Assembly (NCBI RefSeq): GCF_030247195.1
Contig: NC_080672.1
Span: 158,975,167-159,039,166 of the forward strand
DNA from: Topomyia yanbarensis
Lineage: Eukaryota; Arthropoda; Insecta; Diptera; Culicidae
Length of the DNA stretch: 64,000 nucleotides
Direction: 5' to 3'
Made by a program: the position numbers and the translations under genes. A model generated the notes under the pieces. That model was not told where the DNA came from and searched no databases. It worked only from the letters and a program-made list of their open reading frames with translations. This document shows, one piece after another, positions 24,627 through 37,765 of this stretch. The stretch's first letter is position 1; every line of letters begins with the position of its first letter.

Positions 24627-25814
24627 GTTATTCTACCTTCAATTATGATTCACAGTACAAAATGTTTTTCGCAGACCTATTTTTCAACATTGTAGCTTGT
24701 AGGCTGAACAACTGTAAACCCAATCTGATAAATGAATTCCACCTTAAACACCAGTTTATATCTTCATAGTACTAGTCAACAAAGTTACAAATAATATGGC
24801 TGATTTCACGAACATGCAACCCTAAAAAAGAAATGCAGTAAAAAAATCAAACTTCATTAAATCCAACCCTTTTATCTTTTCTACTAGTACTAAAGACCTA
24901 GAAAATTTGAAAAAATGATTACATTATTTTTTAAATCTGATATTTCAAAACTCACTAGGTCCACGCCCCCATCGCAGAAAGGCTTGACCATAAAAAAACG
25001 ATCTCAGAAAAAATTAAAACTTCTGGAAAACCTAGGGTGTTTCCGCATACTCTAACGGAGACTGAGTTTTGCCGATGTTCAATGATAGATGATGGTCTAG
25101 AATTTTTTAGAAGGCATTTTTTATCGCTTTGAAAATTATGCACTTTTTGAACAGTGGACAAATTTTCGTCGGAAAATACATTTTTTTATTTTTTTGTATT
25201 TGTTTTAAATAAACCCTGAAACATCCAACAAAAAACCTTTCAGGCACATAAAACAATAGAAAGATCAGGATACAGATAGCGAGTTTCCAAAATCATGAGA
25301 AAATGTGTGTATACACTGTAACAATAAACGAACTGAAGTTAGGATTTGTTATTTTTTATTCTTTCCCTATATGAATAACATTTGGAATAAACATAAAACA
25401 TAATTCGCGTCAGAGATGGAGAAAACCTGAAACGAAAAGGGTTTAAATCACAAGCTTCATCAGCTCATAACATAATTGTAGCATTTTCACACCTTCACTT
25501 ATGTATGTTTATTTACTAAATTCGATTAATGATTATGAGTTTTATTTGTAGAAACAACGACTGGGATGTTTCAAACAATATGATTTAATTTCTGAGTTTA
25601 ATAGAGCAGAGAAACAGTAAATCTAGATCTGTTCAATCAAATTTAATAAATATTTCAACAAGTTGTCTACGCTCGTTCGTCATGGGTGTCAACGGTACTG
25701 AATTGAAACCCGAAAAAATGTGAATGGGACGCAATAAAGGCATACGCAATGTCTGCGATCCAATAATCAGACAACTTTATGAAGTTTGAATTCAAGGAAG
25801 TAAGCAATGTTGAT
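24627..25814. other. Unassigned AT-rich DNA
   Basis: No ends, domains or tandem structure recognised. Confidence 0.4.
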
Positions 25815-25816
25815 TA

Positions 25817-26709
25817 GGGGAGACCGGGGCTAGTTGGCGATGCTTCCATTTTTTATCGTTGTGGTTTAGATATATCTTGCAAAATAGAACATGTTTTAAT
25901 AGGGAAGACTGTTGGCAACATCTCTGAATTTTATCAAAGCTTTTTTTGCATTGTTTTTTTTTATGGACAAAAACATGTGATGCGGAAACCTCCGGCCCTG
26001 GGGTGTGTTAGCGGTATGTATTAGTACGTCAGAAAATAAGCAATTTGGCGAAAATTTAATTACTTCAGGGCTCCTAATGGGACGTACTGAATATTTTAAC
26101 AATAAAAATGAATATTAACCAACATTCGCCACTATATTTCGGTCGCAATACCCCGGCATTTTGACTTCAACAGGTGCTCCATATTCAGCAACAAATTTTC
26201 CATATTCTCCAGTCGATTGGCCGAAGCAAATGTCACATGCATTGACGAAATAGACAAGAATAAGATTCTCCTACGTTCGAGAAAGTTCTGAAAATAAATT
26301 TTTTTAATAACTCTTTTTGTACTGTAAATAGTACCGCCAACTTTCCCCGCATGCATAACCGCCAACTTACCCTAAACGCATTGATTATAAAACAACTTTT
26401 GTTTGTGAATAGGTATAATATCTATATGGACACTAAATGTTCTTTTTACGCACAATCGACATATATAGTCATTCTTGGAATGGATTTAAAATGATCTTAA
26501 ATTACACAAAATGTATAAACTTATTAAAATTTATTTAGCGCGCTCGAAAACACAATATCGCCCAGAATTTCCTCAAAACAAAATGTTATACAACCTATAC
26601 ACATTGGAATATGTATTTCACATTAGTTAAGGTACACAACGAGAGACAGCGCCATATGTCTAATAGAAACGAAGAAAAGGGGACTCCGCCAACTAGCCCT
26701 TGGCTCCCC
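25817..26709. mobile_element. TAGGGGA-type TIR element (GGCTAGTTGGCG)
   Basis: The left end GGGGAGACCGGGGCTAGTTG is matched at the right by CAACTAGCCCTTGGCTCCCC. TA lies outside both (25815-25816 and 26710-26711). CCGCCAACTT motifs recur near the right end (about 26333 and 26360), resembling subterminal repeats. No transposase frame found. Confidence 0.8.
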
Positions 26710-26803
26710 TATATTTTCGTATATGCGACACGATTACCTAACAGCTGCGAAAAAAGAAAATACGAGAAAAATCGATTTCATCTCCGACTGACAGACGTAA
26801 GTA

Positions 26804-28157
26804 GGGGAATTATGGTTAAAACCGACACCTTAAGCTTAACACTTTTTCTAAGTTGCCACAAAACCAATAAAATTATAATTTTTATGCAGAATGCTTCTTC
26901 AGAAAATTCTTAACAAGACTTAATTTTTTCAGCGCTTCAAAAAATTAATTTCATTAAAAAAAATTGGTTGTAAAACTTGGAAAACAAAGTGACTTTTTGT
27001 AAGCACTGCGGGTAAAACCGACACCCCATAGGGGTAAGATCGACACCCCCTTTAATTTATTTTCTCTCCACTTTATTAAAATCTTTATCTTTATTAAAAA
27101 TGAGATATATGCGTGATTAATAAAGTGTGAGTATGTATGATGCAAATATGTGCTTTTTATTGCTTCATCATGTAGTGAGGGGAAGAAAGTTCGAAAGCGT
27201 AGTACTATAAATAAGAGTATTTTATGCTATAGGATTATTTATTGATATGAGTATTTCCAAATAATCCTTGCGCACATCATTGCAACCTCCAGTGTCATTT
27301 TATTTCATAAGAGAAGATTTTCAAGCGTTCTACGTTCTGCTAATTGGATTCATTCACTTATAAGTGACACACACACACTTCTTAGTAAAACTATCGTTTT
27401 CAGATTTGATTTTTCGGACTCTGATCATCAAAGATCTATTGGAGTATACATAATACCATTGTCTCATTGTGATAAAATTCGTCTATGACAAACCAAAAGA
27501 ACACTAGAAATTCGGTTTGATGACCTTTTTGCAGAAATAGCAAAAGCTTCGTTAGAATCAGATAAGCAAAAATTCCAATTTTTGATTTTTAAAGAGACTT
27601 ACAAGAAATAAACACAATAAAAGTATTTCTGTGTATTTCTGCTAATACTATAGTGTTCTAATAGGCTAATTGAAGTGTCACAAAGATCCCCAGCATTGTG
27701 GAATGAATCGCAAGTATACACAACCATCTTAACAGCGTGTCGGTTTTACCATAACCATAGGGTGTCGGTTTTACCCCAACAGCGCACATTTTTTTATAAA
27801 AGCAATTAAAAATATTGAATTTTTCAAACTCGTCTTCAATGCACCTAGTTGATCATAGGACAGGCCGATAATAATAGGTACTGAAAAATGGAGTGATTTG
27901 AAAAGCTTTCGTTCGGTTAAAACCTTAAAATCTACCAACGAAATTTTACATCCAGACGAGTATGAACGCTGCTGTCGAATGTTTTGTTAATTTTTATGAC
28001 ATTCGGCGCACTAACGTAAATCCAATTTTTCTTCAAATGCTCTAAATAAACGTACTAATAATATTGTATCATTATGAAATGAATAAAAATTTGATTTCTA
28101 GGAAAAGTTGTGGGGTGTCGGTTTTACCCACAGTGTCGGTTTTTCCCACAATTCCCC
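26804..28157. mobile_element. TAGGGGA-type TIR element with CCGACACC repeats
   Basis: The ends are GGGGAATTATGG and its near complement CCACAATTCCCC, with TA outside (26802-26803 and 28158-28159). The motif AAAACCGACACC or variants occurs three times near the left end (about 26819, 27015 and 27035), and its inverse GGTGTCGGTTTTACC or variants four times near the right (about 27738, 27765, 28115 and 28132). This mirror layout fits transposase-binding arrays. Length is 1354 bp, with no transposase. Confidence 0.85.
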
Positions 28158-28159
28158 TA

Positions 28160-29512
28160 TGCAGAATGTTCCACCTTCTGTGTGAGGGTGATGGTGCGTG
28201 ATGTATTTGAGTGACACTTTATTTGCCCGACTTTACTTTAGTCAACGACACCGGAATAATATGAAAGTAAAGAGGTCAACGGAAAAGGAAAGTCGTATTG
28301 AATCTTGTGCCGTGTGTAGGGGAAATTTTGATTGACATCGAATATATAAGAAATAACATTCATAGTTTGAATATTACGCAAACCAAATATATTTATTTCC
28401 GCTATTCGTCCTGGAAACAGCATCTTGAATATCTGCTACGCCGAAACACACTCATGGTCAAGTTTGTCATTTACTGCCAAACGCAATCACGCGTCATCAT
28501 CATAAAATATATGCCAAGATTTCTGAAAAAAATATATTCCCCATAGAAACGAAATAAAACCGAATTATCATGAGACTTTGATGTTCCTTTTAGTATGATT
28601 AAATTTTCCTTTTCCTTCGGTTTGCATCCTGTGGGCAATCCGTCGTTTACCCACGCTGGTATTTCTGGTCGTTTGTGCGACTGAAGTAAAAGAATCATCC
28701 AAGGAAACGAACTGTTCGTTTCCGGTAGTGCAGGCCGACTCGTTTTCAGGCGAATGGTTTCCATTTTTGGATTATATGTAACATATGCACGTGTGTCACT
28801 TTAATGCTCGTGGGACATACCTAAAATATTGTTCGTTTTAAAAGAACTTTAATAACACTTCCATGTACAGCGGATTTTTCGTCCTTTACCAACCGACTAA
28901 TCCCTCTGGGAAAACTGAAAGTGGCCGTGTTTATGAGCTACGTACTGGTAGTTCGGCAAACTAAAGATTACGATATATATCACATGTAGAATAGATTTAT
29001 TTTGTAATACAGTGGGTCACAGTTAAAGTTACCTACCTGCTGGATACACCGTTGAAGACGGAAATATTCGTCGTCATACAACCCTGTCCCATTACCGAAC
29101 AGTGTCCATGATTAGCAGTATGTAGCAGAAATGTACTTCAATACTCGATTTTCTAATACCCCAGGCTGAGAAAAAAACAGTTTCGGTTATAAATATAAGA
29201 AATCTGCTTGAATCAACTTCTACTTTCGGTTTAACGGTGAAAAATTTTGGTTCAGAACTGGCTTCAGACAAAAAGTTTCACTCCAGTTACATTGTGATTG
29301 AAAAGGTAAGCAATGAAAGTGTGGTCAAGGTATTTACAAACCTTTGGTTTTAACTAAGCATGTATTAAATATGTATAATAACAAATGGGCATTTTCAAAT
29401 GTAATGTACGATCATTGCAAAGCGTGTCTTGTTAGCAGTTAAGCAACTAACGGCGTTTCTAGAATGCTTTCTCTAAAGAGAATTTTTTTCATTGCAGTGG
29501 TCTCTTTGTGGT
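28160..29512. other. Unassigned DNA with a coding-like minus-strand stretch
   Basis: On the minus strand, about 28781-28571 has two overlapping open frames. One has an ATG at 28764 (97 codons); the other, without ATG, is polar and coding-like in composition (S-P-E-N-E-S-A, V-S-L-D-D-S-F). No acceptor or donor site decides between them. The rest is unrecognised. Confidence 0.3.
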
Positions 29513-29514
29513 TA

Positions 29515-30763
29515 AACTGAGAGAATATATTCATAAATCGGCTACAAATAGGTTTCGTACTGAATTGTTTTGTAAAATATGCAAATTTTTCATACATACG
29601 ATGAACCATTGGTAGTTATACGGCAACATTTTTATTTTTATTACGATTTTTGCATTAACACAGCGAAATGACTTTCGTTGGCTTATTACGAATCTGTTCC
29701 ATTAATCAAATGAATTGTTTAATTCACGAAAGCTTTTCTAATATTTACAAACATCTTTCGTAATATAAACGATTTTTTCCGCAAATCTACAAAAATTAAG
29801 ATCTTCCGCGGATCCGAGAATTTTCATGTATTGTTTCTTTCATTTCACGAACTAAAAACATGATCACTTGAAGAACTAAAATTTTCGTAATTTTAAATAT
29901 TTAATGTACGTTGCACGAAGTTTATCGTCGAAGACGAAACTATTTTTCGTGATTGAAACAAAATGCTTCTTTATTTTACTAAATGTTTTTATATAGTCGG
30001 AATATTTCGTTAGTTGTTCGATTTCATTTTCGTTTATCGTACAAATGTTTCGATGTATCGATATTTGACAACAACGATTTTTTTTATATTAAAGAGATCA
30101 ATCTGGCAAAATCAATTTTTTAAAATGCTCACTACAAATGCTGTTCATAGCAAATTCTTGCAATCAACGTGTTAGATTTGTGATCTTCTGAAAAAAAATT
30201 ATTTACACTAAACACGGTTTGTGCAAAAGAATATCTGCACTTTTATCAAAAAGCAATTTCTACGAGGGTGCAAGTAACTTTCGTAAACATTTTGCGTAAA
30301 TGTCACGAACAAAAAATATCACAATCATTCGACTACTCAATAGTGCTGAACACTTTGAAATGAAACCGATTTTGCCAGATATATCTCTTTAATTTAAAAT
30401 AATCGATGTAGACAAACATAGATCCTAAAAAATCGGAGGAAAAAATATATGAAAATTTTGTTCAGTGAACGAAGATAAAATCGTGCGACTAACAAAATAT
30501 TCGTGCTATATACAAACAATTGGTAAAATAACGAAACATTTCGTTTCAATCACTAAAAGTAATTTAATTTAGTGCGATTAATGTCGTGAAATGTATACTA
30601 AACATTTAAAATTACGAAAAATTTTGTTCATCAAGCCGCCATATTTTCAGTTCATGAAACGAACGAAACCAACAATTTTCAATACTTCGTCGCAGAGAAC
30701 GAAAAATAAATTCGTGCATTTTAGAATAATTTTCGTTTTATTTAAGAATTTATTTGATCAGCG
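29515..30763. mobile_element. Foldback element, family F, copy 1
   Basis: The ends resemble those of copy 2 (42258-43708): ACTGAGAGAATATATTCATA at the left, and the complement of CGCTGATCAAATAAATTC at the right. TA is outside (29513-29514 and 30764-30765). The arms are long and imperfectly inverted; for example TCGTAATTTTAAAT near 29887 pairs with ATTTAAAATTACGA near 30605. The loop holds the MITE at 30093-30388. There is no long ORF. Confidence 0.75.
30093..30388. mobile_element. TTAA-flanked MITE in the loop of F copy 1
   Basis: Inverted ends AGAGATCAATCTGGCAAAAT and ATTTTGCCAGATATATCTCT, each bordered by TTAA (30089-30092 and 30389-30392). TTAA target duplication is the mark of piggyBac-type elements. 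The assignment is by target site and end structure only. Confidence 0.7.
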
Positions 30764-30866
30764 TATATAGCTTTACCACTCAGTAAATTGTATTTATCGC
30801 GATTTCTACTATATATACTATTTAAGTCTCTTACAAGTATTTTTTATTTCGATTATATTATTATAT

Positions 30867-30985
30867 TATATTATTACGGTCATTCACGTCTTTTCGGGCT
30901 AGAAAAATCTCGTTAGAAAAATTTCTAGTCCTATGCGCGGGGATGGGAATCGAAGCCCTCACAAGTAGACTAGAGAGTATTTAAC
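30867..30985 (-). mobile_element. tRNA-related SINE fragment
   Basis: On the minus strand GGGCTTCGATTCCCATCCCC provides a Pol III B-box-like sequence (consensus GGTTCGAnnCC). It is followed by CTAGAAATTTTTCTAACGAG and TCTAGCCCGAAAAGACGTGA, a body I recall from Aedes tRNA-derived SINEs. A TAATA-rich tail lies beyond it (30840-30876). The A-box region is not clear, so it is probably 5'-truncated. Confidence 0.55.
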
Positions 30986-30989
30986 AGTA

Positions 30990-31135
30990 CACAGAATAAA
31001 ATATTTTGTAACATAACATTTATTTCCATGCATATATTTGGAGCATGAAAATAGATGTAAAATCAAATCATTCCACAAATACATGTGCTTTTTAAACGAT
31101 TTTTGCTATAATTTTACACATCGATTTGATATGCC
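30990..31135 (-). mobile_element. MITE family A, truncated copy 5
   Basis: Begins with TA then CACAGAATAAAATATTTTG and continues through TTTGGAGCATGAA and a TTTTACACAT stretch, matching the first 140 bp of copy 1. The other end is missing. Confidence 0.75.
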
Positions 31136-32340
31136 CTCCCCTAGGTTGAAGGGTTTGAGGGTATTGCAAAAATTATTAAGCATATTTCATGCATAAGTGC
31201 TAAAAAATCTCTGACAGAAAATTGCTTAAGGATGCTTATTGCATTACGCCTCGATAGTGGTACATCGAGGAGACCGAGAGGACTTATGGGCCTTTTTATG
31301 TTTTATGTTTTTTTTTTCATTTTCTGCACCAGTCCTAACTAACGCTCAACCATTAGGGTGTACGCGCTGGCTGGCTGACAAAGATTGACTTGCTGTGGGC
31401 AGTGTTTGCAGTCATTGTTCCACAGTTTAATGGCATTGTTGGTGGACAGGACTCACAGTGGGGGTCATTGTGTGTCCATTTATCGATTTAACCGATCAAC
31501 CCGTCTTTCTTAGGTGTTTGTAAAAAAACATATTGCTTTTACCAGCACCCGAAAACATGTACTGTTAAAACTCTTCAATTTAACCTTATTGTGAAAATTA
31601 CTGGGGTTACGGCCATTTTCCCGACACGTTTATTTTATATTACGTTGTACATGATACTTCCAAAATCAATTTACCGACAAACCCCTTTTTTAAGAGTTGT
31701 TTCTTGCTTCAAAAACGAGTTATCAGCCAAACTAACATACGTGATGAATTTTCTTGCAGTTTCATAACTACTGATACTGAAATATACATTTCTAAACCCT
31801 ATTTATAAATTGGAGCGATTTTATTGTTACACGCTTAAATCATTGTTGAGATATTTATATAAATTTACCGTGGTAAAATCAGTATGAGTCTTGATCACTT
31901 TTTTCGGATAAGGATTAAATACTAAGTTTGTGCACAGAAAGAAGACTTGAATTTCATAGCAGATTCATCGAAGTAATTTTAGCTTAGAACTTATCGAATC
32001 GATTTTTTTCTTACTATTTGTACTGCATTGTAAATAACGTTTGGAAAACTCATTGACTTTCTCCTGCGAGAATTTATCGACCGAAAATATAGGTTGTTTA
32101 TTACTCCCACTGCGATTGAAGCATTGTTGCGTTCGAAAAAATCTAGATGCTATGCACAAATGGCCCCTCTGAAGCCATTAAATTTTATTACCTTAAACGA
32201 TACACCGATACCACTTCTTTAGTTGGAAATTTAAAGGACATATGCAATAGTATTGCGCGACAGATATTAGAGCAATTCAATCACAATTTTCATTTCTCGA
32301 GAAAGAGCTGCCGATGACAGTGTAAAAATTAATTGCCAGT
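31136..32340. other. Unassigned DNA
   Basis: A GC-richer patch around 31340-31480 (CTGGCTGGCTGAC, CACAGTGGGGGTCATTGTGTG) has no recognisable coding or repeat structure. The rest is AT-rich. Confidence 0.35.
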
Positions 32341-32343
32341 CAG

Positions 32344-32568
32344 TCAAAGACACAACATGTCATTATGCCATAATTCCAGTCGATCCCATCGGACCAGGAA
32401 TTTGTGACAACAATCCATTAACATACCAATCCCATCCAATATATTCGCAGCCGGTTTGCGTGGGCGGCTGCCTCGTTTCGCAGGTAAAATATAATTTTTG
32501 GCTTTTAACCTCTGCTCAAAGGTGCGATTTCCAATATGATGATATAAATCAATAGGCGTCCTAGTCAA
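32344..32568 (-). other. Short unrecognised frame, coding-like
   Basis: The minus frame (74 codons) is open beyond its first ATG and has a polar, basic middle (KRGSRPRKP) after F-E-Q-R-L-K-A-K-N-Y. No catalytic motif or domain is recognisable and no splice sites are clear. It could be a transposon relic or chance. Confidence 0.2.
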
Positions 32569-32599
32569 CCAGTTGACCCTTTTATTTTAAATGAGTTTC

Positions 32600-34700
32600 A
32601 AAACTAGAATGGTTAAGGTAGTGAATAGAGTAAAATTAGAAATGGTCGGTCATAATGTCGCAGATTTAAGTATTCGTACAAACGATGGGTAAAAGGGGAT
32701 GGGACTCGATGAATCATTTTAGTCAGTTTACACTCGAATTAACTTTCATTTCCTCTGTTAGTTGTTTGAACATGTTTGAAAGTCAGGGAAATAACTCGAA
32801 CGCTTTCGTAATCGTACGATTTCGTCATCACTTACTAAAGATCCTGATATATTAAATGACTTGGTTTTATACTACTTTCTAACGGCTTTTGTCAAGAAAA
32901 ACACGTTTTTTTGAATAAAAAAATTCACAAAACATCCAAAGAAATTTTAATTTTGTTCACCTTATACAACAGGTATCTTTGATCCCTGTGACAATGGGTA
33001 TTCTTGATCCCTATCATTAGTTCTCTTAAACACATTCGAAATGTATAGAAATAGAAAAGCATCATTTTCATAAAGTACCGGGCTCTATTAATTGATCTAA
33101 AATGTTTTTTTTCCGTGAACAAATCATCATAAAAGTTATTGAAAGTTGGAAAAGCCAGTTAAACAGCACTGATTTACCGTAAATACTTGTCTTGACTTTC
33201 TACTGTGGTTAAAGAATGTCGTGCATCTAAAAAGGTAGTATCATTAGTTAATTTGTCAGGACAGGTGATTAACTAAACTTTCGTGTCTATAGGTCATAGT
33301 GTGGTTTGTTTCTTTAGCCCTAGTAGGCGTAGGATCAAATTACAACACGTTTTCACAAAAACCTCGTTTTGACATGATTTTCAAAACTATTCATATTACT
33401 GATAGGATATAGTATACGGATTGACACATTATTCATAGCTCTCACGATTCGAATTGACTACAAGTTAGCGAATTTTGCAATAAATTTTTTTATTTCGTTG
33501 AAAAGTTATTAGAAAGAAAACAAAAGTGGGATCAAGCGTACCCACTCTCTCCTAATGTTGAATTAAAAATTAGCGTTCAGATTTCTTTCAAGCTTTTTAA
33601 ATATTAAAGAAAGATTTTTCACATTGATTTTTTGTCTATAATTGATCAAATCAATTAATACCAATTCAAGGTGTAGCGGAATACTTCTTTTCGAGGTTAG
33701 TCACTCAAGTATATGTAAAAAGATATATTGCTATAACTAGTTCAAATTTGTGCGAAGTGCGACCTACACCAACAATGCAGAATTGCCAAACACTTTTTGA
33801 GCCTTACTGGTGCATTCAAAATTGTTAAATTATAAGAAACAATACAAAATAATAGACTAAAATGATAAACCAAACATGCACACAAATTTCACTTTTGGTG
33901 AATAAATATCAATATTTCTAAGATAATAAGATAATCTAAATTGCCTTATTTGATTAAGGGAACGAAGCTATTTAAATTTTCCCAAAAATATATATTTTTC
34001 TTATGTAATTAATAGCCATATCACCTGAGAGTATTATCGCAAAGTATAAAAGTTGAACTCCAAATATTTTCGAAGATAAATATAGTAGAACCGGTTTGCA
34101 CGGAGTTGCGTAGGGTCAAGACGAAAAATTTAACGGATGTTAAAAGATTTTGAAATCAGTGTAAATGATTGCAAGAGAAACTGATTAACTCGAGTAAACA
34201 CTTTGTTGTAGATGTTTAACTACACTACTGCTTTAACCACCGAAATCAATAAATAAAAAATAATAATCCACTTATTGTTAAAAATCGGGTGTTTTGTTGT
34301 TACAATGGTGATTTTAATGCTTAACTTTGACCATTTTTTAACTTTTTATGGTTCATGCATTTAATGGTCCATGCATGTCTGCTAACTAGTGGTATCTCAG
34401 ATGATTTCACAGTCAAAATTTTCCATCGAAAGGAATTTTGGGCGATCGTCTTTGGAACTGTCATTATTCCTAGATCAAAACTATATCAAAATATACGCAA
34501 GAAACAACAACGTGTGAGGTTGTCCAAATAAAATCGTGGGTTCTGGGTTGAGTGGTCGCTTAACGAGTAGTTACATCAATAGTGTACCAGTTTTGAAGTG
34601 TCTGCATAAATACACCTAGCTGAATAGAGCGATATTTTGAATACAACTCTCTTTAAATCCCATTTATAGTTAGTAATACGAGAATAACAAAAAAAATAAA
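32600..34700. other. Unassigned DNA with a worn transposon terminus
   Basis: GGGATCAAGCGTACCCACTCTCTCCTA at 33530-33556 resembles the right end of a TAGGAGAG-type element. TTTGATCCC and TTGATCCC recur with TGGGTA at 32972-33014. The left end is not found. Otherwise AT-rich and featureless. Confidence 0.4.
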
Positions 34701-34711
34701 AGTCTAGGTAG

Positions 34712-34812
34712 ATTTTTTCAAAGACCCCCCCTCCCCCCTCGTAGACAAACGTAGACTTTTGCCAGACCCCCCGTCCCCCCTATGAGTCTACGTGGTTTAT
34801 GAACGGCCCCAT
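34712..34812. mobile_element. MITE fragment ending GGCCGTTCATAAACCACGTA
   Basis: The right end (minus strand) reads GGGGCCGTTCATAAACCACG, then GTAGACTCATAGGGGGGACG. The motif GTAGAC and C-runs (CCCCCCCTCCCCCC) recur. Only one terminus is present. Confidence 0.6.
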
Positions 34813-34819
34813 TGTAATA

Positions 34820-35170
34820 TGAACAAAAAAGAAGAAAAAAGCAGAATAAAATGAATTCATTGCTTGAAATGAAAACTTACAGGACACTAAAACAGTTATT
34901 CAATTATTTGGATAAAATGATTTGCGTAAAATTAATAATTTGGATGATATGAATAAAATGAATGACAGAACAAAATAAGTCAGATAGTAATTACGAAAAA
35001 AATAAAATAACATGCATGAAAAAAAAATTGCATAAAATTAAAACAGCAAATAAAATAAGTTAAATGAATGATATGAATGAAATGCATGAAATGAATGAAC
35101 TGAACAGAATGAATGCAAAGAATGAAACAAATAAAATAGATAAAATGAATTCCAACCAACACGATGTATA
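34820..35170. repeat. ATGAA-rich low-complexity tract
   Basis: Degenerate AAAATGAAT/GAATGA words repeat throughout. The minus frame rich in Ile, Phe and His is a low-complexity artefact. Confidence 0.75.
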
Positions 35171-36945
35171 ATAAGAATGCTAAGTCAAATAAATGATAAT
35201 TTATTTAAAATAATGATCATATATTTAAAATTAATCATATGTGAGTCAAGTGGGTCTCCAAATTTCCACAAAATCATTGATTTTCACTGGGGTCATTGAG
35301 TGTATCTTTTGGTATAAATATTTTGTTAAAATTGTTTTTTTTTTTTTGTTTAAATTATAGGCTTTCAAACTTTTGAAGACAATAAAATTGTATTTTTTTC
35401 AATTTCTTATTTCTCAAAAACTATAGAATGATATATTATATATTTACGGACTATTTGTTTTAATAGCAGTATTTTACATAAATTTTTAACAATCAATTTA
35501 AAATATATTCGTGTTCTCGGCGCTATACAAAACCAAAAAATATATCAAATTGATGCAGAAAACGTAAACCTTCAATAATCTGTAAAGATATTTTTGTCCT
35601 TTTGGTTCTGTCCAGAGATATACAGGATTTTGCCACGCGCCGCGCTCGTCCAACGTGGGGCAATTTTTCGATTATGCCAACGATAACACACTAGCCGCAG
35701 CCCAAGCGAACTTGACCAACGGCCAAGTTCAAACTTGCGTTCAACATCTTGCGGTATCTGTCGTTTAGCACGCGGCAACTTCTGTTGTATAGCAAATCGC
35801 CAGTTCTATTGTTAAAATTTAGTTTAATACGTGTTAATTAAAATTATTATGATAAATGAGGTTTTATAGGTGTAAAGAATACGATACATACATACAACAT
35901 ATATACTTAAGTGCATTTATTGTAAGGTTGAATGTTTCATATTTGCAACAAACTTACAAATGTCTTTGCCAATGTACTTTTCGAACTTTTCATTCCACCA
36001 AGAGGTGACTAAGAATAAATTGCAACTATTGTGAGATTTTTTCTTGTATTCCGCATTTAATCGGTTAACACAACACATTTTAGCAAAAGTTGCTGAAGAC
36101 ACTAGCTTCGATAACATAGGCTCAGCCATACAGCCACGCAGACATTGTCTCAATTTGTCGAGCAGAGTTAAACACAATTAAACAAAGGTTTAAAGAGAGA
36201 AAGAAACATTCGTAAAATTACCCAGGTGTTTGGTAGCTCTGGAATTACTATCAATTTACCAGCCAAAAGAACAAAGAAAAATATTATCAGAAACTTGAGT
36301 TGGATTATTGAAAATAGAAATGTTTATTTTCAGCAATCCTACACTACATTGATGTTATGGGAAGGCTTGAAAATTCATCACGAAAAGTAGAATGCATGGT
36401 GTATGTTTTTAGTCTTATAGGATTGGTAGGTTCATTCAATCAGAATTTCATCTTCTGATCAATTGATTTTTAATACAGGATCTTGATTTTAAGTTCCAAT
36501 AGCAGGCTGAAACCTATTATTGGTGCTTGTAGTTGAAGTTCTTATGGGATTCAAAGCAGATTTCTTGTATCCAAATGGAATGATAGTAGAAATCATTCCA
36601 TTTGGAATTTGACAAATGGAATGATTTATATATTTTAGTTGGACATTATTCCAATAAGATCGTATATGTAATAAGTATTTTTTGCTCTGATGCTTTTCTT
36701 GTAATGTGTTTTCTCTTTCCTTCTAATAGTATGTTTAGAGTTTATACAGCAATAATTTTTATAATAACACGTTTATCGTTTTACTCATAAAACCGAGTGA
36801 TTATAATTTTTTTATACAGATTTTCTGCTGCCACCTGCCACAGTTCTTGTGCTACTTACTTACAAACTCAAAAAGATTTTCAACAAAAAGTTGTACGAAC
36901 TGCAAAACCAATGCCAACAATTTGTCCGTGTCATATTGTTCGAAG
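35171..36945. other. Unassigned DNA with two minus-strand open frames
   Basis: A GC-richer patch at about 35625-35790 has overlapping minus frames, one starting only at a TTG. At 36177-35917 an 86-codon minus frame is Cys/Lys-containing without a known domain. A perfect inverted repeat AATGGAATGAT...ATCATTCCATT sits at 36575-36602. None is assignable. Confidence 0.3.
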
Positions 36946-37765
36946 TACAGGGGAACCCTGGGCTATTCGGACCTCCCTAAGCAAATCGCTCTTTTAGGTT
37001 GATAGATGTGAAAAAAAATATCGGTCAAAGGTTCTAATTATCAGTTTGAAACATCAGCTACATTTTGGATCAATAAAAGTTCATTTGCACCACTACATGA
37101 CAGCGCTATGCGACGATTTGCAAAACTCTACGTTTTTCAATCCTTTTACAATGTAGGAGTAATTCGGACCTCCCTACAAGAAAATTCAGACAGTTCTTTT
37201 TTTAAAAAGAATTTCACAATGAAATTATGTTTACCTATGATATATTTACTAGAGAAACTCCTTAAGAAGCAAAAAAAATAAATTGCGTTACAAAAACTTA
37301 ATCTTGTTAGTCATTACTGTCGATTAGCGCATCATGTATTTTCTTTGATGAGGCTTGTGCAATCGTGCCGCTGAACGGTGGTTGATGGAATAGGAAGTCC
37401 GAGTAGACCCGTATGCTCATTTCGCAAAAAAGTGGTGAGCGTCTTGAAAATATCTGTGTTTGCATCCAAACAAAAATCATTCCATAAACTAGGAGCGTCA
37501 AGCTGTCCAAAACACTTTCCTGTTATTTTTTCACTTATATGTGTTACTTTATCATTATAATGATTTTTGTTTTGAGGGTGGCAAAAAAATGAACCTCGTT
37601 GTATCTCCTTTCCAAAAAACCAAAGAATTCGATTCAGTTGTCAAAATTCTTGTTTTAGTATAGCGGTTCCACGAATACTTACGACAGTCAGAAAGTCGTA
37701 CGATTTTCTGAGAAATCGAGGGGGTCCGAATTACCCCCACGGTCTTAATAGCCCCGGGTCCCCTA
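36946..37765. mobile_element. TAGGGGA-type TIR element, family I, copy 2
   Basis: The left end GGGGAACCCTGGGCTATTCG and the right end AATAGCCCCGGGTCCCC are inverted. ATTCGGACC occurs after the left end (about 36964) and at about 37152, and inverted as GGTCCGAATTACC near the right (37725). This is the same motif system as the element at 10773-11545. Confidence 0.75.

Noticed and set aside
34980..35162. Minus-strand frame rich in Phe, Ile and His
   Set aside because: It is the complement of a degenerate ATGAA low-complexity tract.
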